Positions 1-10,769 of a DNA stretch of 64,000 bases are shown piece after piece. The stretch's first letter is position 1. The number at the start of each line of letters is the position of its first letter. This DNA comes from Luzula sylvatica (taxonomy: Eukaryota > Streptophyta > Magnoliopsida > Poales > Juncaceae). The notes under the pieces were generated by a model, which searched no databases, was not told the origin of the DNA, and saw only the letters and a list, made by a program, of their open reading frames with translations. The DNA lies in the NCBI GenBank assembly GCA_946800325.1, contig OX326960.1, forward strand, positions 14,408,393 through 14,472,392, in the 5' to 3' direction. The position numbers and the translations under genes were made by a program.

Positions 1-256
1 GAAAAGGAGCGAAATTCAAGATTCCGCAATTGAATTGGCCGATGAATGGCAATTGGCGGAATAGAAGAAATGAGAGAGTCGCACCGAAACGTGCACGGTC
101 ACTGTCACGATCACTGTCGCAATTGGAGGAACGGCAATATTGAGAGTTAGGGTTAGAAAGGTGGGGATTGGCGAAATCAAATCGTGAGAGACCGAGTCGG
201 AGGCGGAAGGCTAGGCGATGAGGAGAGGAGCCCACGACGGAGGCCGAAACCGTCAT
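1..256 (-). CDS. 5' end of an unidentified protein gene, cut by the window edge
   Basis: An ATG at 254-256 on the minus strand opens a frame that runs 85 codons without a stop to the window edge. The N-terminus is rich in Ser, Arg and Leu and poor in acidic residues (MTVSASVVGSSPHRLAFRLR), which would suit a plastid or mitochondrial transit peptide; that is inference. The codon content and G+C of this block are higher than the AT-rich DNA that follows. I do not recognise the family. It could also be a chance open frame. Confidence 0.4.
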   Translation of the reverse strand, partial: MTVSASVVGSSPHRLAFRLRLGLSRFDFANPHLSNPNSQYCRSSNCDSDRDSDRARFGATLSFLLFRQLPFIGQFNCGILNFAPF

Positions 257-386
257 GGATTGACAATCAGAGGTTTCAGAGACGGCTTCAAGCGTCGGTT
301 TCTTCCAATTTCCCCATTTCTCTTCTTTTCTGATGAAGACGGTTACACGTTATCCTAACTTCCCCTAAGTAATTTTCAAAAAGAAT

Positions 387-394
387 ATTTAAAA
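387..394. repeat. Target-site duplication, left side of hAT-like element
   Basis: ATTTAAAA here matches ATTTAAAG at 2324-2331 in 7 of 8 positions and directly abuts the CA of the left terminus. The length of 8 bp is the hAT signature. Confidence 0.65.
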
Positions 395-2323
395 CAAGGT
401 TCTGAAAATCGGAATCGGAAATCGAATCGGGGAATGGCCTGGAGGAGTAATCGGAATCGAATCGGCAAAATCGGAATCGGAATCGGTCAAGGAATCGGTT
501 TTTTGTTTTAATGCATAGTATTCAAAAAAAATGTAAAAACAATATTTAGACATAAATAAATCTAATGTAAATATTTATTTGTAATAAAAAAAATTACATG
601 AAAAAATCTACTGCCAAAAACTATGTCGTGCTTGTTCGGTGATCTCGTCATCATCATAATTATAACTGTGCGGATAAAATTTTTGCCTGACATGATTATG
701 AAAGAAATTCACAGAGAAATTCACAGAGAAGTAAGAAGAAGTTGATACTGAATAAGTGAATACTCAATCTGTTACAAGTTAGGATACATATAGAAGAAAG
801 AAAAACACCTTTATATCACATCAGTCTAATTACATTATCCTACCCCACACAACACACACACACACACACACACTCTCTCTCTCTCTCTTTCTGCCTTTAC
901 TTTCTACCTACGCACGCGACCCCTACGCACGCGACCCCTACTTTCCCTCTCTACCAGAGCCCTACGCACGTTCCCTCTCTTCAACCATGGCGATGAAGGA
1001 AATACAGTTTCGGATCAACCGTAAAAGTGTACACAAGGATAAACGAATGTAAGCGTACATTCGTGGTCATATCTTTCAGTAGGAAAATCCAATTTGAATG
1101 GTTCAAATTGGGTTAGATAGATAATAAGATTATCTACAACGTTCATGTAGAAATATATTTCATATGAACGAAGTATAAGTGTCGTTTCTATGAAATACCG
1201 AAAGGGTGCAACAGTATGACATACAGTTAGTAAAACAGTCATAACTTTTGCATACGAACTCCAATTGGGCCAGGACAAATTGGGTTGGGTAGATAATACG
1301 ATTATCTGCAACATTTGTGTGGGTTGATTTTCTGTCAGAGGAATTTACCAATTTCGTATGGACAGAATACTGAACAGGTTCATGCAGTTTTTTTGTGTGA
1401 AAATGTGTATATTGGATATACATGCCTTTTGGCCCATCCTTATCCTATGTGATATAAATAGGATGTTTCTCTCTCTTCTATTCAGACCAATCTATGGTAT
1501 TATTCAGAATAATCCAGAAATATAAAAAGACATCTTTCAAGAGAGTGAAAGAGTGCGAAGAGAGAAATACCGAGAAAAAAGAGTTTTTCTCGGTGTAGAG
1601 AATCAATCTAATCAAGCAAGTTCGCCGGTGCTTCGTCTAGGCAGTTGCACCCGCGACCGACGAACTCCGACTCACGGTGGATACAAGTAGAGGAGCGACA
1701 CTTGTGGATCTCCGATTGTGATCAATCCGAAGGAGCAAAACTGTTGGCTGTTGAAGAGTGAGGACGTGGGACGCACGAAATACAACCGGAGGCGTGTCAA
1801 GGCGGTGGGAGACGTGTGGTATGGGACGCACGGGCTAGTCACTAACGTGACACCGGAGAAGGAAAGGATGCGAGCGATCAACCCGTCGTGCGTGATCAAT
1901 TTCACGCTGGTAATCGTCTATCCTTCTATTGCATCGTACCCTCGAAGTCATGGCGTGATCTTGGATTTAGGGAACCGGACCGGGCCTTCATATCCGCTGC
2001 GCGGGACCGGGGTCGGGGTGAATTCCCAACAGGCGATTCTTCCCTCTCTTCAGCCATGAAGCCCTCCACGACGAAGCCTACGCCACTGGAGCCCTCCACG
2101 ACGAAGCTGGAGCCCTCCACTCACTGGAATCGGGTTTAACTCCACGACAGCAAGCTACAGGTAAGTCCACTAGTCGTTTTTGTCGTTTTTTCTCGGGTTT
2201 AACTCGATTTTCAGATCAAATCGGCCGATTCCGAGTAAAAATGGGTAAAATCGGTACGGTGCCGGCCGATTCCGGGTTGAACTCGGCGATTCCGAGTTGG
2301 AATCGCCGATTCCTCGATCCATG
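395..2323. mobile_element. Non-autonomous hAT-like DNA transposon
   Basis: The ends are imperfect inverted repeats: CAAGGTTCTGAAAATCGG on the left and, read from the right, CATGGATCGAGGAATCGG (12 of 18 identical, both CA..G as in hAT elements). They are flanked by an 8-bp target duplication, ATTTAAAA (387-394) and ATTTAAAG (2324-2331). Both subterminal regions are packed with AATCGG/CCGATT motifs (about 405-500 and 2210-2315), as expected for transposase-binding arrays of hAT elements. No transposase reading frame is present. The middle holds AC/TC microsatellites (about 850-890) and an LTR-like segment (about 1450-2040) related to one at 17905-18404, so the element probably contains a nested fragment. 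Confidence 0.72.
1450..2045 (+). repeat. LTR-like dispersed repeat, copy 1
   Basis: This segment matches the reverse complement of 17905-18404 in ordered blocks. The shared blocks are a TATAAATA-type TATA box followed by a CTCTCT tract, CAAGCAAGTTCGCCGGT, ACTCACGGTGGATAC, GAGGAGCGAC, CTAACGTGACA, CGTCGTGC and GGGCCTTCATAT. The order TATA box, pyrimidine tract, GC-rich leader resembles the U3-R-U5 part of an LTR, but neither end nor a primer-binding site is visible. No coding capacity is credible here. Confidence 0.5.
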
Positions 2324-2331
2324 ATTTAAAG

Positions 2332-3372
2332 AGCTAAGATGAGTGGGCTGCTGTGAAAAAATAAAGAATTGTTGGGTCCAAGAGCTTTAATTTTGCCTAT
2401 CAAATAATATGATTGGGCAAATTTGTTATTATAGGCCGAAACTTTATGATTAGTTGTATGGATAGGATAAAGGCCTAGAGAGAAAATTGTAAGATGTAAT
2501 AATAAATAATGCCATTTATCATTTATGTTATTATGTTTGGAAGGAGGGTGATAATTGATAAACCTTCTCTACAAAATTTCAATTATTTTAGACCCAAATA
2601 TCAAACAACCAAATATAATCTTTACAAAGTTTAGGGACCTCAATATTTCGAGGCCCAAAATCAGCTTTATTTGCCTCTCTTCAAGGCCGGCTCTTGGTCC
2701 AGTTGTAGCAGATACATAATATTTTTTAAAAAATATATAATATTGAATCTTTATTCTTTTTGAAACTGATATTGACTTAACAAGTGAGTATTTTTGGATT
2801 TGTTTCAATAAAATATTGTAATTGAAGTTCATCTTTTTTATTTAAGTTTTGAAAAGTAATACATTCAAAAAATTACTCAATTTTCAAATTTATTTTTGGA
2901 AAATGTCTAAGTTAAAGTAACACCTGCAAAATACACAATTTATAATTTTTCTTGAAAATCACAATAAATAAGACTAATACATGCAAAATAGTTAATATGC
3001 AAAATACTCCTTTTTGTCTGATAGCTGATACATTCCAAAAATACAAAACAACATTGATTTTTCAAATTTTCTGAAAAAAAAAAAAAAACAAGAAAAAAAT
3101 GGTTAACTTTGAAGTTTTGAACGATACAATACACTCAAAATATTCGATTTTCAATATTTTCTTAAAAATTCCGAGTTCAAATTTTCATATTAAACTTTTT
3201 TTGACAGTAACACAAAACAAACAAAGTTTAAGGCTAAAATACAAGTCCAGTGCATTTACCTTACCTTTCAGTCACGAATGACATCGACGAAGAAAAAAGA
3301 ACATATCAAAAGACGAAGTTCCCCCTTTTCCCATTTGCTTTTCCCTTTGGACATAAATGGTTCATCTCTTCC
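2332..3372. other. Intergenic, AT-rich, no gene seen
   Basis: I see only AT-rich DNA with homopolymer A and T runs (for example about 3075-3090). The last part should carry the promoter of the pseudokinase gene at 3373, but no clear TATA box stands out. Confidence 0.5.
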
Positions 3373-4669
3373 ATGTGCAAATCAAAATCCGCCACCATGG
3401 CTGACACCCCAAAATCCAAATCCAGACCCACCAAGTCCCGTGCTTCTCGCTCCCACCCCTCCACCCCCACCACTCCTTCTACCCCTTCCTACGGTACCAA
3501 CAATTATCCTTCTTACAATAGCGCTCCTTATTCCGGTAGTGGTACCGGTACCGGTTACTCCAGTGGATCGGCTACCACTTCTTCGTCTCTCTCTGCTACT
3601 GTTACCTCCCTCCGTGAATCTTATCCCTCTCTCGTCCCTTTTGCACACATCTCCATTGCGACCAACCAGTTTCTCTCCAATCGTCTCTCCAGTTCTTCAT
3701 GGCGTTGTTCCCTCCTCAACCACGACGCAGTTATTTTCCAACGAAACTTCCGCCTTCCTGTCCAGTCTGATCCTGCCGCCTTCCTCTCCGGTCGTCTCTC
3801 TGTTCTGGGCAAAAGCCATCATTCAGCTCTGGCAAAACTACTGGGTGCTTCCATTGCTGGAGGAGGAGATAATATCTACTTAATTTACGAGTATATCCAT
3901 GGTGCTTCTCTTTCTGATTGCCTTCGAAACTCGAAAAATCCTAACTTTACAACCCTCAGCACATGGATCTCGCGAGTTCAAATTGCAGCCGATTTATCTG
4001 ATGGTTTGGAATATATCCATAGCCAAACGGGCGTAATTCACAATCGAATCAAGAGTTCGGCGATACTAATTATGGATCCGAGTTTAAGGGCGAAAATATG
4101 TCATTTCGGGTCTGCCGATTTATCCGGTGAACTCGAGGAGAGTAAATTGGTTACCGGAGGGAAGAGAATTGAAGGGACGAGAGGGTATATCGCTCCTGAG
4201 TTGATATATGGAGGGAAAATCTCGTACCATTCTGACGTGTACGCTTTTGGAGTGGTATTGTTGGAACTCTTATCTGGCGATGAACCGGTGAAATTCAGAT
4301 TTCAAAAAGGTATTTTTAGTATTTACTAACTTTTTGGTACAATTTCTTGAAATTATATTTTGTTGTTGATGACCAGATAGAAAGGAATTTGAGCGAATCT
4401 CATTGATGGACACGGCCAACAGAGCCGTAGGAGACGGGCCCGAAGGAGTTCGAAAATGGGTGGATTCTCGATTACGAGATTCCTTTCCAGTCGATTCGGC
4501 CGAGCGGCTAATTGCAATTGCTTTACGCTGCATCGACGCGGACCCCTTGGCTCGGCCTAACATGACATGGGTCACTGGTAAGATATCAAAAATATATCTC
4601 GAGTCGATTGTTTGGGCTGAACGTGTTAAGCCTCCTACCGATTTTTCGGTCTCCATTGCACCACGTTAA
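3373..4669 (+). CDS. Pseudokinase, LysM-RLK-like cytoplasmic type
   Basis: Exons are 3373-4309 and 4377-4669, with a phase-1 GT-AG intron between them; the product is 409 residues. Residues 1-90 are Ser/Thr/Pro-rich with no signal peptide or membrane segment. A protein-kinase fold follows: YEYIHGASL (172-180), HNR in place of HRD (223-225), HFG in place of DFG (244-246), APE (274-276) and DVYAFG (288-293). The glycine loop and the VAIK lysine are also missing (VIFQR, 120-124). The protein is therefore expected to be catalytically dead and may act as a scaffold or allosteric partner. It resembles plant proteins annotated as LysM receptor kinase 3-like that have no LysM ectodomain; that assignment is from memory. 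The start is taken at MCKSK as in such proteins, although the ATG at 3397 (GCCACCATGG) has the better context. Confidence 0.85.
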
Positions 4670-5199
4670 GTATTTAGCGGACTATATATATATATTAACT
4701 TCCCGCAACATTGATGGATTTGATAAAGACACAGTTGGGTATGAAGGGGAAAAATGAGTTTATTGGTATTTTTTCAGTGAATTATTCGCAGAGTGCTTGA
4801 TTATGATTGTTGACAAGAAAAGGATAATCAAAGGGTGATTAGTAGATATTTGTAGATTAGAGGGGTGTGAATGAAGTACAATTGAGTTGGTTTTAATTGA
4901 TTTCTTTAGGAGATTTTAAAATTCGTTTTGTGCTCTGATTTGATTCTTTTTGTCTGCTGGTTTAGTTTTAGGGTTGTATATTGATTGTAAATAAATAACC
5001 AAGTCAAAAGTGTAGATAAGTGGGTTTCTTGTGGTTTTGTAGATACACCTGTTGTTTGTTTATTTGAATTTGGATTTAAAAAATCAATTATTGACAACTC
5101 AGATGATTGTGATGAGATTTTTTTTTTTTTTTAATTAAAGACTGGTCGCTGCATGTATGTTAGAATTTTGAAAAATACCCAATACAAAATAATCACACT
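4670..5199. other. 3' flank of the pseudokinase gene, no gene seen
   Basis: AT-rich sequence with a short (AT)n tract near 4683-4695. It presumably holds the 3' UTR and polyadenylation site of the upstream gene. Nothing else is recognisable. Confidence 0.5.
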
Positions 5200-5945
5200 G
5201 AATTAGGGGTCTTAATATGTTTAGGGTTGATATTATGTTGGGAATTAAAATGATATTCAGTTTATTTGTTAGTTTTTTGTTTTAATTTGATATTTTGTTT
5301 GAATTGTATTTTATTATAAAAAATATATTTCAATTTGATTACTAGTAACTGACTTGTGTAAGAATTAAGATTATGAGTGACTCGGGCCGGTTTGTCGATC
5401 CATACCGAGACGTGTTCGATCCGCAAAAAATGTTCGAAGATATGCACCTACTTCGAGTCGAGCCGAGCTAATTGATATTCATTACTTCGAGCCGAGCTAA
5501 CATGTTCGAAGATATATACCGAGACTTGTGTCAGTTGCCCGCATCTTGTCAAACCATGGACACCGCCTCCCGATACCGAACATTCGCCAAAAAGAATTAC
5601 CCGTAACAAAAATTTATCAGTAGAGGCTCCAATCATAATAGTTATACACGACGTGCACGGGTCTCCGCACCCTATTCCTCGAGGTGTTACCTCGTCCAAA
5701 ATGCCTCCGATAACCACACATCATCTCGAGGCACATTCGGTAATAATAGTTTGGACGAAAATAAGAAAGAGACCTCTCCAAGTGAAACGGTGGATAATGT
5801 GCACGAGACTTCCATGTCATGTTCCGTCCCAATTGACCCGTGTCGCCTTCCTATTCCGGCTCGAGCAACTCCGACACGACTCGTCGATTCTTACTCTATG
5901 GGTATCGTACTCTAAAAGGGTTCCGTGCCAGAAAGCTTAGGGGTC
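5200..5945 (+). pseudogene. Decayed copy A of the small secreted protein family
   Basis: From about 5220 the sequence matches the promoter side of the duplicated units further right (GTTTTAATTTGATATTTTG, GACTCGGGCCGG). Most of the promoter and the start codon are then missing. From about 5530 it resumes with the degraded coding region: TGCCCGCATCTTGTCAAACC corresponds to the end of the signal-peptide region, and TCCAATCATAATAGTTAT and GATAATGTGCACGAG follow. Pieces equivalent to VPIDP and LPIP are visible in shifting frames up to about 5880. The conserved C-terminal block after PIP is not recognisable. There is no ATG, the frame is broken and the end is lost, so this is a relic lying 7 kb from the main array. 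Confidence 0.75.
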
Positions 5946-6227
5946 CTATATTGAAATATCTGAAAGTTATAAAAATGTATTAAAAAGATTAGTTCGAGAT
6001 TTTATAATGATGTGAAATTTTAACAAACTCTTACTTGAACTGCTTCGTCCACTTGTCACTTGATCACGGAGATTTTGTCCGACTAGATAGTTCATCTGCA
6101 ACTAATGAAAATGAATCCTCCTGTAAAAAAAATAGTAAAAATATCCACGACTCGGTTTAAATTTTAGTGCAGGGAGAAAATGAAATTCTGAAGTTAAAGA
6201 ATGGTATTTTATAATTCTTGTTTACCA

Positions 6228-6232
6228 GTTAT
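6228..6232. repeat. Target-site duplication of the copia element, left
   Basis: GTTAT directly precedes the 5' LTR, and the same five bases follow the 3' LTR at 11835-11839. This is the usual length for a copia insertion. Confidence 0.8.
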
Positions 6233-6586
6233 TATTAAATTTAATGCTTTATAAATTAATTAATAATAATATATTTAATTAATGGGCAGGATAATTAGGA
6301 TAATTATTAGAAGTGTCTAGATTAATTAAGGGGATGTATCTTGTAATAAATAGGTGTCTATTCAAATAGAAGTATCTAGAATTTAGATAAAGGGTGTGTG
6401 TAAGGGGGATGAATAAGGTTCCTATATAAACCAATGTAATCCGTGAATTTAGATAGAGAAAATAATTATAATTTTTTATCCAACTCTCTCTCTATCCTGT
6501 GCGTGATTAAAAAAGGGCATAAACTTTTGTCCATTTTTCTCTGTCCTTGTGATCCCCTTTCTTCCTACTTCAATTAAAGTCCAACA
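6233..6586 (+). repeat. 5' LTR of the copia element
   Basis: 354 bp, ending AAGTCCAACA. It begins TATTAAATTTAATG rather than TG. The expected inverted partner of the end would be TGTTGGA, so positions 2, 5 and 6 look like G-to-A changes, and both LTRs share them. It contains a plausible TATA box (CTATATAAACC, about 6421-6431) and a CTCTCTCT tract. Confidence 0.88.
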
Positions 6587-6587
6587 A

Positions 6588-6602
6588 ATTGGCATCAGAG
6601 CG
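6588..6602 (+). promoter_or_regulatory. Primer-binding site of the copia element
   Basis: TTGGCATCAGAGC begins two bases after the LTR end. It resembles the initiator-methionine tRNA 3' end complement TGGTATCAGAGC used by most plant copia elements, with one T-to-C difference. Confidence 0.7.
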
Positions 6603-6604
6603 AG

Positions 6605-6695
6605 GTTATTCGCGAGTGTGCGCGAGTAGAGTTACGGTTATTCGCGAGTGTGCGCGAAAAGAGTTTCGATTAGTCGCGGGTGTGCGCGATAAGAT
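6605..6695 (+). repeat. Three-fold leader repeat in the copia element
   Basis: A unit of about 32 bases, TTATTCGCGAGTGTGCGCGA with variants, occurs three times between the primer-binding site and gag. The TGTGCGCGA cores lie about 32 bases apart. It is part of the untranslated leader. Confidence 0.7.
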
Positions 6696-6724
6696 TTTGA
6701 CGAAGTTTGGAGAAGGAGAAAGCC

Positions 6725-7510
6725 ATGACAAACCAAGGCGGTGTTTTCGGGCTCCCACAAGTTTCGCAACTTATTTTCGATGGCGAAAATTACGATTATT
6801 GGAGTATTAAAATGAAGACTCTTTTGATCGCGCAAGATCTATGGGAAATAGTAGAAGAAGGAGTGGACAAGGCGAAAGAAGGAGAAACCGCCGATGCGTT
6901 GAAAACAAATAAGAAGAAAGACGCAAAAGCCTTATACTTGATACAACAAGTAATTTCGGATAAATTATTTCCGAGAATAATTGGCGCTAAAACTTCGAAG
7001 GAAGCGTGGGAGATTTTGCAACGAGAATTTCAAGGAAACGAAAAAGTGAGGACGGTTAAACTCTTGACTCTCAAGAGGGAATTCCAAAACTTGAAGATGA
7101 AGGAAAACGATACGCTCAAAGATTTCTTCTCCAATATTTTGGAAGTGGTAAACCAAATAAAAGGTTTTGGCGACGAATTGACCGATAAATCGGTTTGCGA
7201 AAAAATACTTATTAGTCTTTCTTCCAAATACAACAACATGGCGTCTATTATCGAAGAAACCAAAGACCTAGCGACTCTTAGTGTGCACGACTTGATGGGT
7301 TCTTTAGAGAGGCACGAACAACGGTTAAATCGAGATACCGAGCAATCTTTGGAGAGTGCGTTCCAATCAAAAACTGCCGTAACCGAATCATCAAACCAAA
7401 ATACGGTTAAGGAAGAATCATTTCGTGGTGGTCGAAACGGTAGAGGTCGAGGTCGAGGAAGATTTGGAAGAGGAGGAGGTAGAAGCAATTACCAAAATAA
7501 CCAAGAGTGA
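6725..7510 (+). pseudogene. gag: Copia gag, ended by an in-frame TGA
   Basis: The frame starts at ATG 6725 (MTNQGGVFG). It gives 261 residues of the copia capsid-like Gag: a DYWSIKMKTLL block near the N-terminus, a central helical region and a C-terminal RGRGRGRFGRGGGR basic stretch. It stops at TGA 7508-7510. Reading continues in the same frame beyond the stop straight into the CCHC zinc knuckle, so gag and pol were one polyprotein frame. The TGA could be a CGA-to-TGA mutation. Upstream TTG codons are in frame but no upstream ATG is. Confidence 0.88.
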
Positions 7511-10450
7511 TGGTGTGGTGTGTGCAAAAGTTCGACTCATGCCGAGAAAGATTGTTATAACAAAGGGAAGATTCAATGTTACAATTGCAAGAAGTTCGGT
7601 CATATGAAAAAGGATTGTCTAGTTAAAGCAAATGAACAAGCCAACTATACCGAAGAGAAAATCGACAACGAAAATATTTTCTACGCGTGTCAAGCGGCCT
7701 TTGAGAAGAAGAATGATGTGTGGTACGTCGATAGCGGGTGTAGCAACCATATGACCGAAATCGAATCGGTCTTTAGCGAAATCGACAAGACGGCGACTAC
7801 TCAAATTACCATGGGAAATGGTGCGATTGTTCGATCTAAAGGAAAAGGAACGATTGCAATTGAGTCGAAGAAAGGTCGAATGTTCATTCGAGATGTGTTG
7901 TTTGTTCCGGAGTTGGCGCAAAATTTGTTGAGTGTTGGACAATTGGTAGAGAATGGACACACGGTTCATTTCGAAGGCGATTGTTGCAGAATTTTTGAGA
8001 AGGCGAAAAACGGAAGTCAAGTAATAGCGAATATTAAAATGGAGAAAAATCGAAATTTTCCTCTCACTCTAAAAGCATCGAAATTTGTCGCTTTGGCAGC
8101 CGGTGCGGAAGATGTGTCATGGTTGTGGCATAAAAGGCTCGGCCATGTGAATTTTGGGAGTTTGAAATTCTTGAGTAAGAAAAATATGGTCTATGGTTTA
8201 CCGAATATTGAAGACAATGATGATGTGTGTGAGGCGTGTGCTCTCGGTAAAATACACCGAGAATCATTTCCGAAAGAAAACTCATGGAGGGCGACAAAAC
8301 CGTTGGAGCTAGTGCATACCGATGTTTGTGGTCCGATGAAGACACCTTCACAAGGCGGTAACCGATATTTCATTATCTTCATAGACGATTACTCGAGGAT
8401 GTGTTGGATTTATTTCATTAAACAAAAATCCGATGCGTTTTTTATCTTCAAGAAGTTTCAAAGGATGGTTGAGAGGCAAAGTGGATGCTTCATCAAGAAG
8501 TTACGAAGTGATCGAGGCGACGAATACAACTCTAAAGAGTTCGACAAATTTTGTGAAGATATTGGCTTGGAGAGACAATTGACGGTTGGGTATACACCCG
8601 AGCAAAATGGTGTTGCCGAAAGGAAGAATCGGACAATCGTTGAGATGTCACCAGCGATGTTGAATGAGAAGGGCCTTCCGACTAATTTTTGGGCCGAGGC
8701 AGCGAGTACCTCGGTTTATTTGTTAAATCGATGTCCGACAAAAGCGATGAAAGATAAAACGCCGTTTGAAGTATGGTACGGTGGAAGAAAATCATCGGTC
8801 AATCACTTGCGAATTTTCGGATCTATTTGCTACGCGCATGTTCCGAAAGAGATGAGACACAAGCTTGAAGAAAAAGGAGAAAAGTGTGTCTTCGTGGGTT
8901 ATAGCTCACAATCAAAGGGTTATAGACTCTTTAGTTTGAAAAGAAATAAATTAATAACGAGCCGCGATGTGATTTTCAATGAAAAAGATAAGTGGAATTG
9001 GAAAAGAAAAGGAGTTGACGATGTCCCCGTTGTAGTAGAAGAAAAACAACCCGAGTCGCGAGTTGAGAAGAATGACGCTGAAGACGAAAGCGAAGAAGAA
9101 GAAGAAATACCGCGGTCTCCTCTAACAAATATCGCGTCGAGTCCCTCCACACGAAAACCAACACCGGTAAAAATGAGAAGATTGAGTGAAATCTATATGA
9201 ATTGTAATTTTTGTGTAGTAGAGCCGACATGTTTCGAGCAAGTGGTTCAAGAAGAAGTATGGAAAAAAGCGATGGAAGAAGAAATAAAGATGATCGAGAA
9301 AAACGAGACTTGGGAGTTAGTCGAGAAACCGAACGAGAAAGGTGTAATCGGTTTAAAGTGGATCTATAAGACGAAAACGAATCCGGATGGATCGGTTCAA
9401 AAATACAAGGCGAGATTAGTTGCTAAAGAATACTCGCAGAAACCCGGTACCGACTACCAAGAGACGTTTGCGCCGGTGGCAAGACACGAGACGATTCGGT
9501 TGTTGATTGCATTGGCGGCGCATAAAGGTTGGAAGTTATACCAACTTGATGTAAAATCTGCTTTTCTAAATGGCGTATTAAAAGAAGAGGTCTACGTGGA
9601 GCAACCGCAAGGGTTTGTGGTTGACGAAGACGACAACAAGGTGTACAAATTGAAGAAAGCTTTGTATGGGCTGAAACAAGCACCCCGTGCACGGTATAGC
9701 AATATCGATTCTTACTTCACCGAAAAAGGGTTTAAAAGGAGTCCGAGTGAACCAACCCTTTATATCAAGCAAGGCAAAACCGGTATGATTATCGTTTCTC
9801 TTTATGTCGATGATTTAATTGTGACCGGTAGTGACGAAAAGATGGTGCGAGAATTTAAGGATGATATGTTGAAGAAATACGAGATGAATAATTTGGGGTT
9901 ACTTCATTACTTTTTGGGTATCGAGATTAATCAAAGAGAAGATGGAGTTTTCTTTTCGCAAACTAAGTATGCTCAAAATATTCTCGCCAAATTTAAAATG
10001 GAGAATTGTAATCCGGTGACGATACCGATTTTGGTGAATGAAAAGATGACGAAAGGAGATGGAAGTTGTGATGCCGATGAATCGATCTATAGAAGCTTAG
10101 TTGGTAGCTTATTATACCTTGCCGTTACAAGACCCGACATTATGTATGGTGTGGGTTTGTTATCTCGGTTCATGAGTAAGCCGAGTAAATTACACTTTGG
10201 AGTTGCAAAGAGATTGTTGCGATACATACAAGGTACCAGAGATTTTGGACTTATGTATGAGAAGAATGAGAAAGCGAAAATAGAGTTGGTTGGATTTTGC
10301 GATAGCGATTGGGCCGGTAGTGTGGATGATATGAGAAGCACATCCGGTTACGCATTTACCCTCGGATCGGGTATATTTTCATGGGCCTCGAAGAAGCAAG
10401 AACGAGTCGCGCTTTCAACGGCGGAGGCGGAATACGTGTCGGCAAAATGA
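7511..10450 (+). pseudogene. pol: Copia pol: zinc knuckle, protease, integrase, reverse transcriptase, RNase H
   Basis: The frame is continuous with gag after the TGA. In order it shows a CCHC knuckle ([14 protein letters not shown]), the aspartic protease DSGCSNHM, the integrase zinc region (HKRLGH ... CEACALGK) and the integrase core (HTDVCGPM ... FIDDYSR ... [14 protein letters not shown]). Reverse transcriptase follows ([44 protein letters not shown]), then RNase H ([19 protein letters not shown]). The catalytic YVDD and DSG residues are intact. The frame ends at TGA 10448-10450 because of an extra A just before. The expected continuation EAAKQVEWLRKVL is in the next frame, so RNase H is split. 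Confidence 0.92.
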
Positions 10451-10769
10451 AGCCGCGAAACAAGTTGAATGGTTGAGAAAGGTGTTAGAAGACATGAGGG
10501 AGAAACAAGAAACCGCAACGGTCATCTTTTGCGATAATCAATCCGCGATAGCCATGTCAAATGATTCCGTTTTCCATAGTCGAACCAAGCATATCAAATT
10601 ACGACATCACTTTATTCGAGAGGTGGTTGGAGATGACGAACTCGTGGTCAAGCATGTAAAATCCGAAAATCAATTGGCGGATATTTTCACCAAGACACTT
10701 CCTATCGAGAAGTTTATTCGATTTCGAGAATCGATGGGCATGACGAGTAAAAGCATTAAGGGGGAGTAT
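10451..10769 (+). pseudogene. 3' end of copia pol (RNase H C-terminus), shifted frame
   Basis: After the one-base shift at about 10447 the frame reads [14 protein letters not shown], then CDNQSAIAMSND, HTKHI-like SRTKHIKLRHHF and LADIFTKTLP, the normal C-terminus of copia RNase H. Before the hAT insertion it would have ended at a TAA formed by the first bases of the 3' LTR. The insertion at 10770 replaces that ending with unrelated codons. Confidence 0.88.
10756..10766 (+). promoter_or_regulatory. Polypurine tract of the copia element
   Basis: TTAAGGGGGAG lies immediately before the original 3' LTR start (TAT). The duplicated copy, GGGGAG, is found just before the 3' LTR at 11458-11463. Confidence 0.75.

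Noticed and set aside
1718..2139. Overlapping frames of 80-113 codons on the plus strand
   Set aside because: They lie within an LTR-like repeat shared with 17905-18404 where the frame is not conserved, so they are chance openings in GC-rich leader sequence.
3278..3883. 200-codon Pro/Leu-rich frame overlapping the pseudokinase
   Set aside because: It is the shifted frame of a Ser/Thr/Pro-rich coding region; the kinase-like frame explains the sequence.
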